Shown: positions 1 to 5,498 of the stretch, piece after piece | How positions within the stretch are numbered: position 1 is the first letter of the stretch | Layout of the letters: every line of letters begins with the position of its first letter | From: Deltaproteobacteria bacterium | GTDB taxonomy: Bacteria > DRYD01 | Length of the DNA stretch: 5,498 nucleotides | Direction of reading: 5' to 3' | NCBI GenBank assembly: GCA_028276365.1 | Contig: JAPYWL010000070.1 | Span: 1-5,498 of the forward strand | Program-made: the position numbers and the translations under genes | Notes under the pieces: generated by a model | Databases searched by the model: none | What the model saw: only the letters and a program-made list of their open reading frames with translations | What the model was told of the DNA's origin: nothing

Positions 1-488
1 TCATTATGGATAGTTTAACTAGATTAACTAGAGCTTGTAATTTGGTTTTACCTCCTACTGGTAGAACTTTATCAGGGGGATTAGATACTTCTGCTATTTA
101 TAGACCTAAAAAATTCTTTGGAGCTGCGAGAAAAATAGAAAATGGAGGATCTTTAACTATTATTGCTACTGTACTAGTTGAAACCGGCAGTAAAATGGAT
201 GAAGTTATATTTGAAGAATTCAAAGGTACTGGTAATATGGAATTACATTTGTCTAAATTATTAAGTGAAAAACGGATTTTCCCTGCTATTGATATTAATA
301 AATCTGGTACTAGGCATGAAGAATTGCTATTAGATAGCAATACCCTTAATGTTGTTTGGACTTTAAGGAGATTAATTAGTAAATTAGATGTAGATGAGGC
401 TACCCCTAAAATAATAGAATATCTTAAAAAAACTAAAAATAATGCTGAATTTATCGAATTCATGAAAAAACAAATAAGTAATATATAG
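1..488 (+). CDS. rho: Transcription termination factor Rho, C-terminal part (5' end outside window)
   Basis: This is the last third of Rho, the hexameric RNA-dependent ATPase/translocase that ends transcription in bacteria. The reading frame is open to the window edge (first full codon at 3), so the Met at 6 is internal. It is the residue before the Asp-Ser that ends Walker B (D265-S266 in E. coli). Seen without gaps against the E. coli protein as I remember it: the Q-loop region around PPTGR (about residues 15-27 counted from that Met), the near-invariant [10 protein letters not shown], the R-loop TGSKMDE (60-66), [13 protein letters not shown] (70-82), and SGTR (100-103), whose Arg corresponds to the arginine finger R366. 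The C-terminal helices (about 125-160) are more divergent but of normal length. All catalytic and RNA-contacting loops in this part look intact, so a working Rho is expected. The N-terminal RNA-binding domain and Walker A lie outside the window. The stop codon TAG (486-488) overlaps the ribosome binding site of the next gene, which suggests cotranscription. Confidence 0.97.
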   Translation, partial: IMDSLTRLTRACNLVLPPTGRTLSGGLDTSAIYRPKKFFGAARKIENGGSLTIIATVLVETGSKMDEVIFEEFKGTGNMELHLSKLLSEKRIFPAIDINKSGTRHEELLLDSNTLNVVWTLRRLISKLDVDEATPKIIEYLKKTKNNAEFIEFMKKQISNI

Positions 489-493
489 GAGGG
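487..493 (+). promoter_or_regulatory. Shine-Dalgarno site of the AAA+ gene, overlapping the rho stop
   Basis: AGGAGGG lies 10 bases before the ATG at 504, and its first two bases are the last two of the rho stop codon TAG. It is a near-perfect anti-SD match and fixes the start of the AAA+ gene at 504. The overlap implies that ribosomes finishing rho may help load the next gene. Confidence 0.85.
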
Positions 494-503
494 ATTATTA
501 AAA

Positions 504-2615
504 ATGAATGAATCTTTAATTGAAAATAGTAAAAAAAATATAATAGATAATGTTAATTTTGAGTTTCCGAAATGGACTAAAGAAATCCTTAGATTTATTA
601 GTGTAAAACCTCAAATAATATTAGAAGGTAATATATATGATGTTTATCCTATTGAAATTAATGTTAATGTTGGTTCTAATTTAAGTATTAATAAAGATTC
701 AATTAGTTCCAAAGATTCAGTTAGTTCTAAGCAAGTAATTAATTCTCAAACAATTGACCCTAAAAATCAAGATATTAATCAAGATACTAAAACAATATCA
801 TCTCAGAATATTAACCAAAGTTCTAATAATATAACTAATGAAGTTCCTGTTTCTAATCAAAATTTAAATAATCAAAGTTTAAATAATTTCAATCAAAAGG
901 TTGTAACTACGATGAGATTAACAGATTATTTATCTACTATTTTGTATGATCAAGAAGGTTATGAATTAGTTGTTTTATTTGAACCTGTTTTTGGTTTTAA
1001 AAAACTAAAAGGTAGTGATGAGGTATTTAAGAAGTACATAAAGGATAGTACTGATAAGGAGGGTTTTGTTAAAGCTGTTTTATTTAGAGCTTATGAAGCT
1101 ATTGAAAATATGGTTAATTCTAAAGAACATTATATTGCTATTATTATTAATTTTGCTTCAAGATTGCCTGAAGTTTCTCAAAATGATATTAATGAATTCT
1201 TATATAAGATGTTTAGATTATCTTTTTTAAGTACCCCTAAAATTATTTCAAATAATCCTAATCCTAAGTATAATCCAGTTTTTATTTTAATAGATAAAGA
1301 AACAGACTTGCCTACATGGTATACTTTAGATAATCCTAAAGTAAAGATAGTAACTGTTCCTAAACCTGATAATATTTCTAGGAAAATTGTTATAGAAACT
1401 TTAATAAAAAGACTTGATAAGTATAATGAATTAATTAGTGATGAAAAAAAATACAAAGAAATAATTGATTTATTTATTGATCAAACTTATAAGATGTATA
1501 ATAATGAAATAATTTCAATAGTTTCCTTAGCTAAAAAAGAAGGAATAGATGTATATAATGTAAATGAGGCAATAAGGAGATATAAAGTAGGGGTAATTGA
1601 TAATCCATGGGCTAAATTAAGTATAGATGATATCATTAATGCTGAAGAAATATTAAAAAGGAGAGTAAAAGGTCAAGATAAAGCTATTAAGAGAGCTGCT
1701 GAAATATTAAGAAGATCATTTTTTAATTTATCAGGTTCTCAGTTTGGGATTAGTTCATCTAGGCCAAAAGGAGTTATGTTTTTTGCAGGACCTACTGGTG
1801 TTGGAAAAACAGAACTTGCTAAAGCTTTAACTGAATTAATCTTTGGTAGCGAAAGTAATTATATTAGATTTGACATGTCTGAATATTCTAAGGAACATAC
1901 TGATCAAAGATTAATAGGAGCTCCACCAGGTTATGTAGGATATGACGCAGGGGGACAATTAACTAATGCTATTAAACAAAATCCATTCTCTATTGTTTTA
2001 TTTGATGAAATAGAAAAAGCACATCCCAGAATTTTAGATATATTCTTACAAATCTTAGATGAAGGAAGACTTACTTCTGGTAGAGGAGAAACTGTTTATT
2101 TTACTGAATGTATTATTATTTTTACTTCTAATTTAGGAATTTATGATATAGATAATTTGGGAAATAAAATAGTTAGAGTAGATCCATCTATGGATTATGA
2201 ATTGGTTGAAAAACAAGTTAAAGATTTTATTATTGATTATTTTAAATTTAGAATAAATAGACCAGAAATCCTAAACAGAATTGGTGAAAATATTATAGTC
2301 TTTGATTTTATAAGACCTTATGCTGCTAATCTTATATTTGAAAAAATGGTCAATAATGTTATCACTAAATTAAAGGATAATAATAAAATAGAATTGATTT
2401 TAGAGCAGGATATATATAATACTTTAAGAGATTATTGTACAAAAGATTTAACTATGGGAGGAAGAGGAATAGGGAATAGATTAGAAATATCCTTTGTTAA
2501 CCCTTTATCTACTTTATTATTTAAATTACAACCAAATGAAGGAGATACTGTTGTTATTAATGAAATAAAAGAGTCTCAATTAGGATGGGAATTAAACGGA
2601 TATATTAAAACTTAA
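504..2615 (+). CDS. Clp/HSP100-type AAA+ ATPase with a degenerate N-terminal AAA-like module
   Basis: The C-terminal half is a canonical Clp D2 (AAA_2) ATPase module of the ClpB/ClpC type. Seen: Clp box [10 protein letters not shown] (389-398), Walker A GPTGVGKT (429-436), DMSEY, pore loop GYVGY (476-480), Walker B IVLFDE (497-502) followed by IEKAHP, sensor 1 TSN (N543), arginine finger in RPEILNR (R592) and sensor 2 GGR (R654), then a ClpB-D2-small-like end. This module should hexamerise, bind ATP and thread or remodel protein. The N-terminal half has no Clp-N repeats, no ClpB-type coiled-coil M domain and no Walker A. It reads as a decayed AAA fold: GNIYDVY (42-48), a low-complexity insert (about 57-131), a Walker-B-like strand with no acidic pair (IAIIINFAS, 211-219), a sensor-1-like strand ([14 protein letters not shown], 257-270), VPKPD.ISR (285-293) and a lid-like helical part (about 315-361). 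A cytosolic chaperone or remodelling ATPase is likely; the substrate is unknown. It is probably in an operon with rho. Confidence 0.9.
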   Translation: MNESLIENSKKNIIDNVNFEFPKWTKEILRFISVKPQIILEGNIYDVYPIEINVNVGSNLSINKDSISSKDSVSSKQVINSQTIDPKNQDINQDTKTISSQNINQSSNNITNEVPVSNQNLNNQSLNNFNQKVVTTMRLTDYLSTILYDQEGYELVVLFEPVFGFKKLKGSDEVFKKYIKDSTDKEGFVKAVLFRAYEAIENMVNSKEHYIAIIINFASRLPEVSQNDINEFLYKMFRLSFLSTPKIISNNPNPKYNPVFILIDKETDLPTWYTLDNPKVKIVTVPKPDNISRKIVIETLIKRLDKYNELISDEKKYKEIIDLFIDQTYKMYNNEIISIVSLAKKEGIDVYNVNEAIRRYKVGVIDNPWAKLSIDDIINAEEILKRRVKGQDKAIKRAAEILRRSFFNLSGSQFGISSSRPKGVMFFAGPTGVGKTELAKALTELIFGSESNYIRFDMSEYSKEHTDQRLIGAPPGYVGYDAGGQLTNAIKQNPFSIVLFDEIEKAHPRILDIFLQILDEGRLTSGRGETVYFTECIIIFTSNLGIYDIDNLGNKIVRVDPSMDYELVEKQVKDFIIDYFKFRINRPEILNRIGENIIVFDFIRPYAANLIFEKMVNNVITKLKDNNKIELILEQDIYNTLRDYCTKDLTMGGRGIGNRLEISFVNPLSTLLFKLQPNEGDTVVINEIKESQLGWELNGYIKT
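693..728 (+). repeat. Two-copy 18-bp in-frame tandem repeat in the AAA+ linker
   Basis: Copy 1 (693-710, aaagattcaattagttcc) and copy 2 (711-728, aaagattcagttagttct) match at 16 of 18 bases and encode [12 protein letters not shown] (residues 64-75). It sits in the low-complexity linker, and the unit length keeps the reading frame. This is the pattern expected from a slippage or small tandem duplication event. Confidence 0.8.
855..884 (+). repeat. Two-copy 15-bp in-frame tandem repeat in the AAA+ linker
   Basis: Copy 1 (855-869, aatcaaaatttaaat) and copy 2 (870-884, aatcaaagtttaaat) match at 14 of 15 bases and encode [10 protein letters not shown] (residues 118-127). A partial third unit, aatcaaaag, follows at 891-899. 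Like the 18-bp repeat upstream, it is in frame and lies within the Asn/Gln/Ser-rich insert. Confidence 0.78.
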
Positions 2616-2622
2616 AAAAAAA

Positions 2623-2651
2623 CTTATAAAATAAAAAGCTAATGGTATTAT
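2623..2651 (+). promoter_or_regulatory. Weak promoter candidate in the 85-bp gap before the KhtT-like gene
   Basis: The gap 2616-2700 is the longest non-coding stretch in the window and the most likely place for an internal promoter. TATTAT (2646-2651) could serve as a -10 element, with CTTATA (2623-2628) 17 bp upstream matching only three of six -35 consensus positions. In DNA this AT-rich such matches are expected by chance, so this is a low-confidence pointer. I see no GC-rich hairpin with a T-run, so no intrinsic terminator after the AAA+ gene. Confidence 0.2.
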
Positions 2652-2700
2652 AAAAGGTTATTTAATTTTTATATAGAAAATAAAAAAAAGATAAATATTT

Positions 2701-3171
2701 ATGGATTTTCAAGAAATAGATTTACCAGCAGTAGGTAAAAAATATATTATTAATTTAAATGATCTTGATATAGTAGTTATTCATCATAATACTGGAAAAA
2801 AAGAGTTATATTTTGTAAAAGATGATGAAGTTTTATATAATATAGAATTTTCTGAGAATGTTGCTAAAGATTTAGGGATGATCCTAACAGGAACATTTTA
2901 TCAAACTTTATCCCCTGATAAAGTAGATTTTATCATTAATCAAATGGTTATGGAATGGATAAAGATTAAGGATTACCCTAAGCTGCATAATAAGACTATA
3001 GCAGAGTTAGACATAAGGAGAAATACGGGCTGTACTGTTATTGCTGTTATCAGAGGTAAGGAATTCTTTATTAATCCTGATCCCTATAATTTTAAATTTA
3101 ATCCCCAAGATACTATTATTTTAGTAGCTAATAGAGAACAATTAAAAAAATTCTTTGAATATATCCGTTAA
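2701..3171 (+). CDS. KhtT-like protein with C-terminal TrkA-C (RCK_C) domain
   Basis: The protein resembles KhtT, the cytosolic regulatory subunit of the Bacillus K+/H+ antiporter KhtU, in length (156 residues) and layout. Seen: the N-terminal signature DLPAVGKKYII (7-17), a beta-rich N-terminal domain with VVIHHNTGKKELYF (25-38), then a TrkA-C domain (about 85-156). The latter has the usual KTIAELDIRRNTGCTVIAVIRG (98-119), NPDP (125-128), DTIILV (137-142) and a terminal helix QLKKFFEYI. In known KhtT the RCK_C domain binds c-di-AMP and the protein gates KhtU; c-di-AMP binding here is inference. There is no membrane antiporter gene next to it in this window, unlike the khtSTU arrangement, so its partner must be elsewhere or it acts on something else. 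There are no membrane segments. The start at 2701 is set by homology of the N-terminus; no Shine-Dalgarno site is visible ahead of it, only an A-rich run. Confidence 0.83.
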   Translation: MDFQEIDLPAVGKKYIINLNDLDIVVIHHNTGKKELYFVKDDEVLYNIEFSENVAKDLGMILTGTFYQTLSPDKVDFIINQMVMEWIKIKDYPKLHNKTIAELDIRRNTGCTVIAVIRGKEFFINPDPYNFKFNPQDTIILVANREQLKKFFEYIR

Positions 3172-3186
3172 TTTATTTACTTTATT

Positions 3187-3191
3187 GGGAG
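3187..3191 (+). promoter_or_regulatory. Ribosome binding site of the small cysteine protein, unusually distant
   Basis: GGGAG ends 13 bases before the ATG at 3205 and 19 bases before a second in-frame ATG at 3211. The spacing is long, but it favours 3205 over 3211 as the start codon. Confidence 0.45.
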
Positions 3192-3204
3192 ATTAATTTA
3201 AATT

Positions 3205-3612
3205 ATGGCTATGGAATTTGAAAAAGTTAAAAAGCAACAAAGGAAAGAAGAATATAAATACAAAGCTTTAGAACCTAAGGAAGTATTCTGTAAAATATTA
3301 AATAAGAAAATAACTATTGTAGTAGAACATCTTGATTATAAAGGATCTTATGTTAAATCCGAAATAGGGGAAATATTTTGTAGTAATATGTTAGAATGTT
3401 ATTATGAAAATATAAAATGTAAATATAGTGGAATAAGTAAGTTTTATCCTGATCCTTTAGAAAAAAACTTTAACGATGAGTTCTATGAAAATTATGTAGG
3501 ACCTGAAGAATTTGAAAGAATTTTAAAATTAAGACAAAAATATCTTAATAAAGAACAGCAAAATGAGAATAAAAATATAAATTTAAATGAAGATGAAACT
3601 GAAACTGAATAG
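3205..3612 (+). CDS. Small four-cysteine protein of unknown function, possible zinc ribbon
   Basis: I do not recognise this 135-residue protein as a named family. It starts with a Lys/Glu-rich helix-prone segment (about 4-25). A compact core follows (about 27-85) with the only four cysteines: C29, C59, C65 and C72, in the pattern C-x29-C-x5-C-x6-C. Around them are VFCKILNKKITIVVEHLDYKG (two parts, 27-47), IGEIFCSNMLECYY (54-67) and IKCKYSGISKFYPDP (70-84). Four spaced cysteines within a beta-hairpin-like context suggest a structural zinc site, but there is no CxxC pair, so this is inference. The last 30 residues are Asn/Glu/Lys-rich and likely disordered (ending NEDETETE). There is no signal peptide or membrane segment, so it is cytosolic. 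It lies between the KhtT-like gene (32-bp gap) and the glycosyltransferase (10-bp gap), and is probably cotranscribed with both. The motif-like density of the core argues for a real, conserved gene. Confidence 0.8.
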   Translation: MAMEFEKVKKQQRKEEYKYKALEPKEVFCKILNKKITIVVEHLDYKGSYVKSEIGEIFCSNMLECYYENIKCKYSGISKFYPDPLEKNFNDEFYENYVGPEEFERILKLRQKYLNKEQQNENKNINLNEDETETE

Positions 3613-3622
3613 ATTTTAATTT

Positions 3623-4648
3623 ATGTTAAAAGATATATCTATAGTTATTCCTGCTTATAATGAAGAAAAATATATTCTTAATTCTTTAAGATCTTTATTA
3701 AATCAAAATTTAGCTAATACTATTAGTTATGAGATTATAATAGTAGATAATGATAGTACAGATAATACTTATAAAATTGTTAAAAGTTTTATAGATAAAT
3801 ATAGAAAAAGTAACGATAAGATAAGTTTTGAATTAATAAGGGAATATAGGAAAGGAGTAGCTTTTGCAAGACAAACAGGATTTAGTATGGCTAATTCTAA
3901 AATAATTGCTACTTTAGATGCGGATTGTATAGCTTCTCCTTTATGGATTAGAACAATCTTTAATATATTTAACTATGATTATGATTACCTTTATAATCCG
4001 TTTTATAGGAATTTACCTTCTAAAATAATGGATAGTATAAAAAATACTATTAATAAGAAAATAGTGGCTACTACTGGAATGATTAAATTTTATGATGCTG
4101 ATACTCCTGAATTGAAATTTATTAATAATTTAATCCCCCTATTTCTTAAGTTAGCTAATTTTTTTTATTTATTTCCTTCATTACATGGTTCTAATTTAGC
4201 TGTTCTAAAGGAAGCTTTTATTCAAGTTGATGGATTTAATCTAAACTTGAAAACAGGGGAAGATTTAGATTTGGGATTAAAATTAGAAAAAATTGGAAGA
4301 ATTGTTTATTTACCTGCTATTGTATATGCTTCTTCTAGAAGATTTAAAAAGAATATTATAAAAGCTATTTTAATATATACAGTGGCTAATTTTTTATTCC
4401 ATAAAATTACTGGAAAACCATTAATTAATGAACTAGATACCCCTAGAGGTGAAAAAGATAAATTACTCGAGTATTTTAAATTAGATAACTTTAATCTATT
4501 AAATAAAGATAATCTTCTTAAAGATAATAATTTAATTGAAAATTTATTAACTAATTTGTACTTTAATAATAAAGGCAATAGTGAAGTTAAGTTTAATATA
4601 AAAGAGATAATTAACGAATTTTTTGAAAAATTAAAGCTAAAAAAGTAA
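3623..4648 (+). CDS. Family 2 (GT-A fold) glycosyltransferase
   Basis: This enzyme should move a sugar from a nucleotide-sugar donor to an acceptor. Seen: the GT2 start ISIVIPAYNEEKYI (5-18), IIIVDNDSTDNT (38-49) with the nucleotide-binding Asp, RKGVAFARQTGF (76-87), the metal-binding DxD-type motif DAD (99-101), an acceptor-region HGSNLAV (188-194), and GED (212-214) as the likely catalytic base motif, followed by LDLGLKLEKIGR. Two hydrophobic stretches (about 168-187 and 244-256) could make it membrane-associated, but no clear multi-span transmembrane domain is present. After about residue 270 comes a Leu/Asn/Lys-rich tail with no motif I can name. Length (341) is usual for a single-domain GT2. 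No polysaccharide, lipid or lipoprotein genes sit beside it, so the donor and acceptor cannot be inferred. The start at 3623 is 10 bp after the previous stop and lacks a visible Shine-Dalgarno site, so translation may be coupled to the upstream gene. Confidence 0.9.
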   Translation: MLKDISIVIPAYNEEKYILNSLRSLLNQNLANTISYEIIIVDNDSTDNTYKIVKSFIDKYRKSNDKISFELIREYRKGVAFARQTGFSMANSKIIATLDADCIASPLWIRTIFNIFNYDYDYLYNPFYRNLPSKIMDSIKNTINKKIVATTGMIKFYDADTPELKFINNLIPLFLKLANFFYLFPSLHGSNLAVLKEAFIQVDGFNLNLKTGEDLDLGLKLEKIGRIVYLPAIVYASSRRFKKNIIKAILIYTVANFLFHKITGKPLINELDTPRGEKDKLLEYFKLDNFNLLNKDNLLKDNNLIENLLTNLYFNNKGNSEVKFNIKEIINEFFEKLKLKK

Positions 4649-4665
4649 ATACTAGATATATAAAG

Positions 4666-4674
4666 AAAGGGAGG
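4666..4674 (+). promoter_or_regulatory. Strong Shine-Dalgarno site of the aconitase gene
   Basis: AAAGGGAGG followed by T lies 7 bases before the ATG at 4682. It is one of the two best ribosome binding sites in the window and fixes the start of acnA. Confidence 0.85.
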
Positions 4675-4681
4675 TATTTTT

Positions 4682-5498
4682 ATGGAATTAAAAAAATTAA
4701 AAGGTACTGATTTTAATTATGTAGATATAACTAATATTAAAAATGTAGAAAAATTTCCATTCTCTATTAGAATTTTATTAGAAAATATTTTAAGAAACTA
4801 TGATGGATTTAAAGTTAATGATGAACATGTTAATTTAATAATGAATTATGATTCCAAGAATGTGGTTGATAAAGAGATCCCGTTTGTTGTTAATAGGATA
4901 TTAATGCAGGATTTTACTGGAGTACCTGCTATTGTGGATTTAGCATCTTTTAGAAAGGCATTTAGTAAATATGGAGATCCTAAATTAATTAATCCTTTAA
5001 TTCCTGTTGATTTAGTTATAGATCATTCTGTTGTAGTTGAATATTTTGGTACTTATTATTCATTTTATAAAAATGTGGAATTAGAGTATGAGCAAAATAG
5101 GGAAAGATATTCTTTTTTAAAGTGGGCTCAAAAGTATTTTAATAACTTTAGATTGGTACCTCCTGGAACTGGTATATGTCATCAAGTTAATTTAGAGTAT
5201 CTCTCTAAGGTTGTATATACTAAAGATAATTGGGTTTTTCCGGATACTGTTTTAGGTACTGATTCTCATACTCCTATGGTTAATGGAATAGGTGTAGTGG
5301 GATGGGGAGTTGGGGGAATCGAAGCTGAAGCTGTTATGCTAGGACAACCACTGTATATGACTTTACCTGAGGTTATCGGAGTTAAATTAATAAATGAGCT
5401 ACCATATAACGCTACTGCTACTGATTTAGTTTTAACTATTACTGAAAAGCTTAGAAAATATGGGGTAGTGGGAAAATTTGTGGAAGTGTTTGGTCCTG
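4682..5498 (+). CDS. acnA: Aconitate hydratase A (AcnA/IRP1 type), N-terminal part, cut by the window end
   Basis: Aconitase interconverts citrate and isocitrate through cis-aconitate in the TCA/glyoxylate pathway, using a [4Fe-4S] cluster. The frame is open for 272 codons and runs off the window, against roughly 890 residues for full-length family members. Seen in order: SIRILLENILR (28-38), MQDFTGVPAIVDLASFR (75-91), NPLIPVDLVIDHSV (104-117), KNVELEYEQNRERY (130-143), VPPGTGICHQVNLEYL (159-174), LGTDSHTPMVNGIG (191-204) and GWGVGGIEAEAVMLGQP. The substrate-contacting Gln (Q76), Asp-His-Ser (114-116) and Asp-Ser-His (194-196) are all present. The match is to the cytosolic AcnA/IRP1 branch and not the AcnB or mitochondrial branch. 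The three cluster-binding cysteines lie downstream of this part and cannot be checked here. The start is set by the strong Shine-Dalgarno site and by family alignment. It follows the glycosyltransferase after 33 bp and may be in the same transcript. Confidence 0.97.
   Translation, partial: MELKKLKGTDFNYVDITNIKNVEKFPFSIRILLENILRNYDGFKVNDEHVNLIMNYDSKNVVDKEIPFVVNRILMQDFTGVPAIVDLASFRKAFSKYGDPKLINPLIPVDLVIDHSVVVEYFGTYYSFYKNVELEYEQNRERYSFLKWAQKYFNNFRLVPPGTGICHQVNLEYLSKVVYTKDNWVFPDTVLGTDSHTPMVNGIGVVGWGVGGIEAEAVMLGQPLYMTLPEVIGVKLINELPYNATATDLVLTITEKLRKYGVVGKFVEVFGP

Noticed and set aside
6-8. ATG at 6 as the true start of a short Rho-like gene
   Set aside because: The frame is open to the window edge and the preceding codon is Ile as in the Rho Walker B strand, so the gene is cut by the window and not truncated in the genome.
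98-463. Minus-strand open reading frame of 121 codons opposite rho
   Set aside because: It is fully inside the rho coding region, shows no recognisable motif, and is explained as a shadow of a conserved gene.
672-896. The low-complexity stretch as a frameshift or pseudogene boundary splitting two genes
   Set aside because: The frame stays open throughout, both repeat units are multiples of three, and no ribosome binding site precedes the Met at 912, so a single continuous protein is more likely.
1178-1456. Minus-strand open reading frame of 92 codons opposite the AAA+ gene
   Set aside because: It lies opposite conserved-looking AAA+ coding sequence and its hydrophobic, Ile/Leu/Ser-rich product is typical of antisense AT-rich DNA.
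2649-2673. Inverted repeat TATAAAA ... TTTTATA with an 11-base loop in the gap before the KhtT-like gene, as a terminator or operator
   Set aside because: The stem is seven A-T pairs only, which is expected by chance in DNA this AT-rich, and there is no GC-rich stem with a T-run.
2616-2700. c-di-AMP (ydaO) or other riboswitch ahead of the KhtT-like gene
   Set aside because: The gap is 85 bp and nearly free of G and C, too short and too simple for a ydaO-type fold.
4306-4578. Minus-strand open reading frame of 90 codons opposite the glycosyltransferase
   Set aside because: Shadow of the glycosyltransferase 3' half, with no ribosome binding site or motif.

Overview
The window is very AT-rich (about 23-32% G+C in the lines I counted by hand) and uses the standard code. 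Arg is almost always AGA or AGG, and some genes have strong AGGAGG-type Shine-Dalgarno sites. It encodes transcription terminator Rho, a Clp-type AAA+ ATPase, a KhtT-like TrkA-C protein and an AcnA/IRP1-type aconitase. This is a bacterium, with a low-GC Firmicutes-like or an uncultured AT-rich lineage most consistent with the look of the genes. I cannot place it more precisely from the sequence. I see no mobile elements, tRNA or rRNA genes, CRISPR arrays or phage genes.

Layout: six genes, all on the + strand. The 3' end of rho (1-488) comes first. It is followed after 15 bp by a 703-residue AAA+ protein (504-2615). That protein has a C-terminal active Clp/HSP100 D2-type ATPase module and an N-terminal part that looks like a decayed AAA module, interrupted by an Asn/Ser/Gln-rich linker with in-frame tandem repeats. 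An 85-bp AT-only-looking gap, the longest in the window, precedes a KhtT-like protein with a TrkA-C/RCK_C domain (2701-3171). Then come a small four-cysteine protein (3205-3612), a family 2 glycosyltransferase (3623-4648) and the first 272 codons of aconitase A (4682 to the window end). No stretch over 300 bp lacks a gene.

The tight spacing (gaps of 15, 85, 32, 10 and 33 bp) suggests one or two transcription units, with any internal promoter most likely in the 85-bp gap. The genes do not form a recognisable pathway: termination, protein remodelling, K+/c-di-AMP-type sensing, glycosyl transfer and the TCA cycle are mixed, so this looks like a housekeeping cluster. The parts worth a second look are the AAA+ protein, the KhtT-like regulator with no antiporter beside it, and the small cysteine protein of unknown function.
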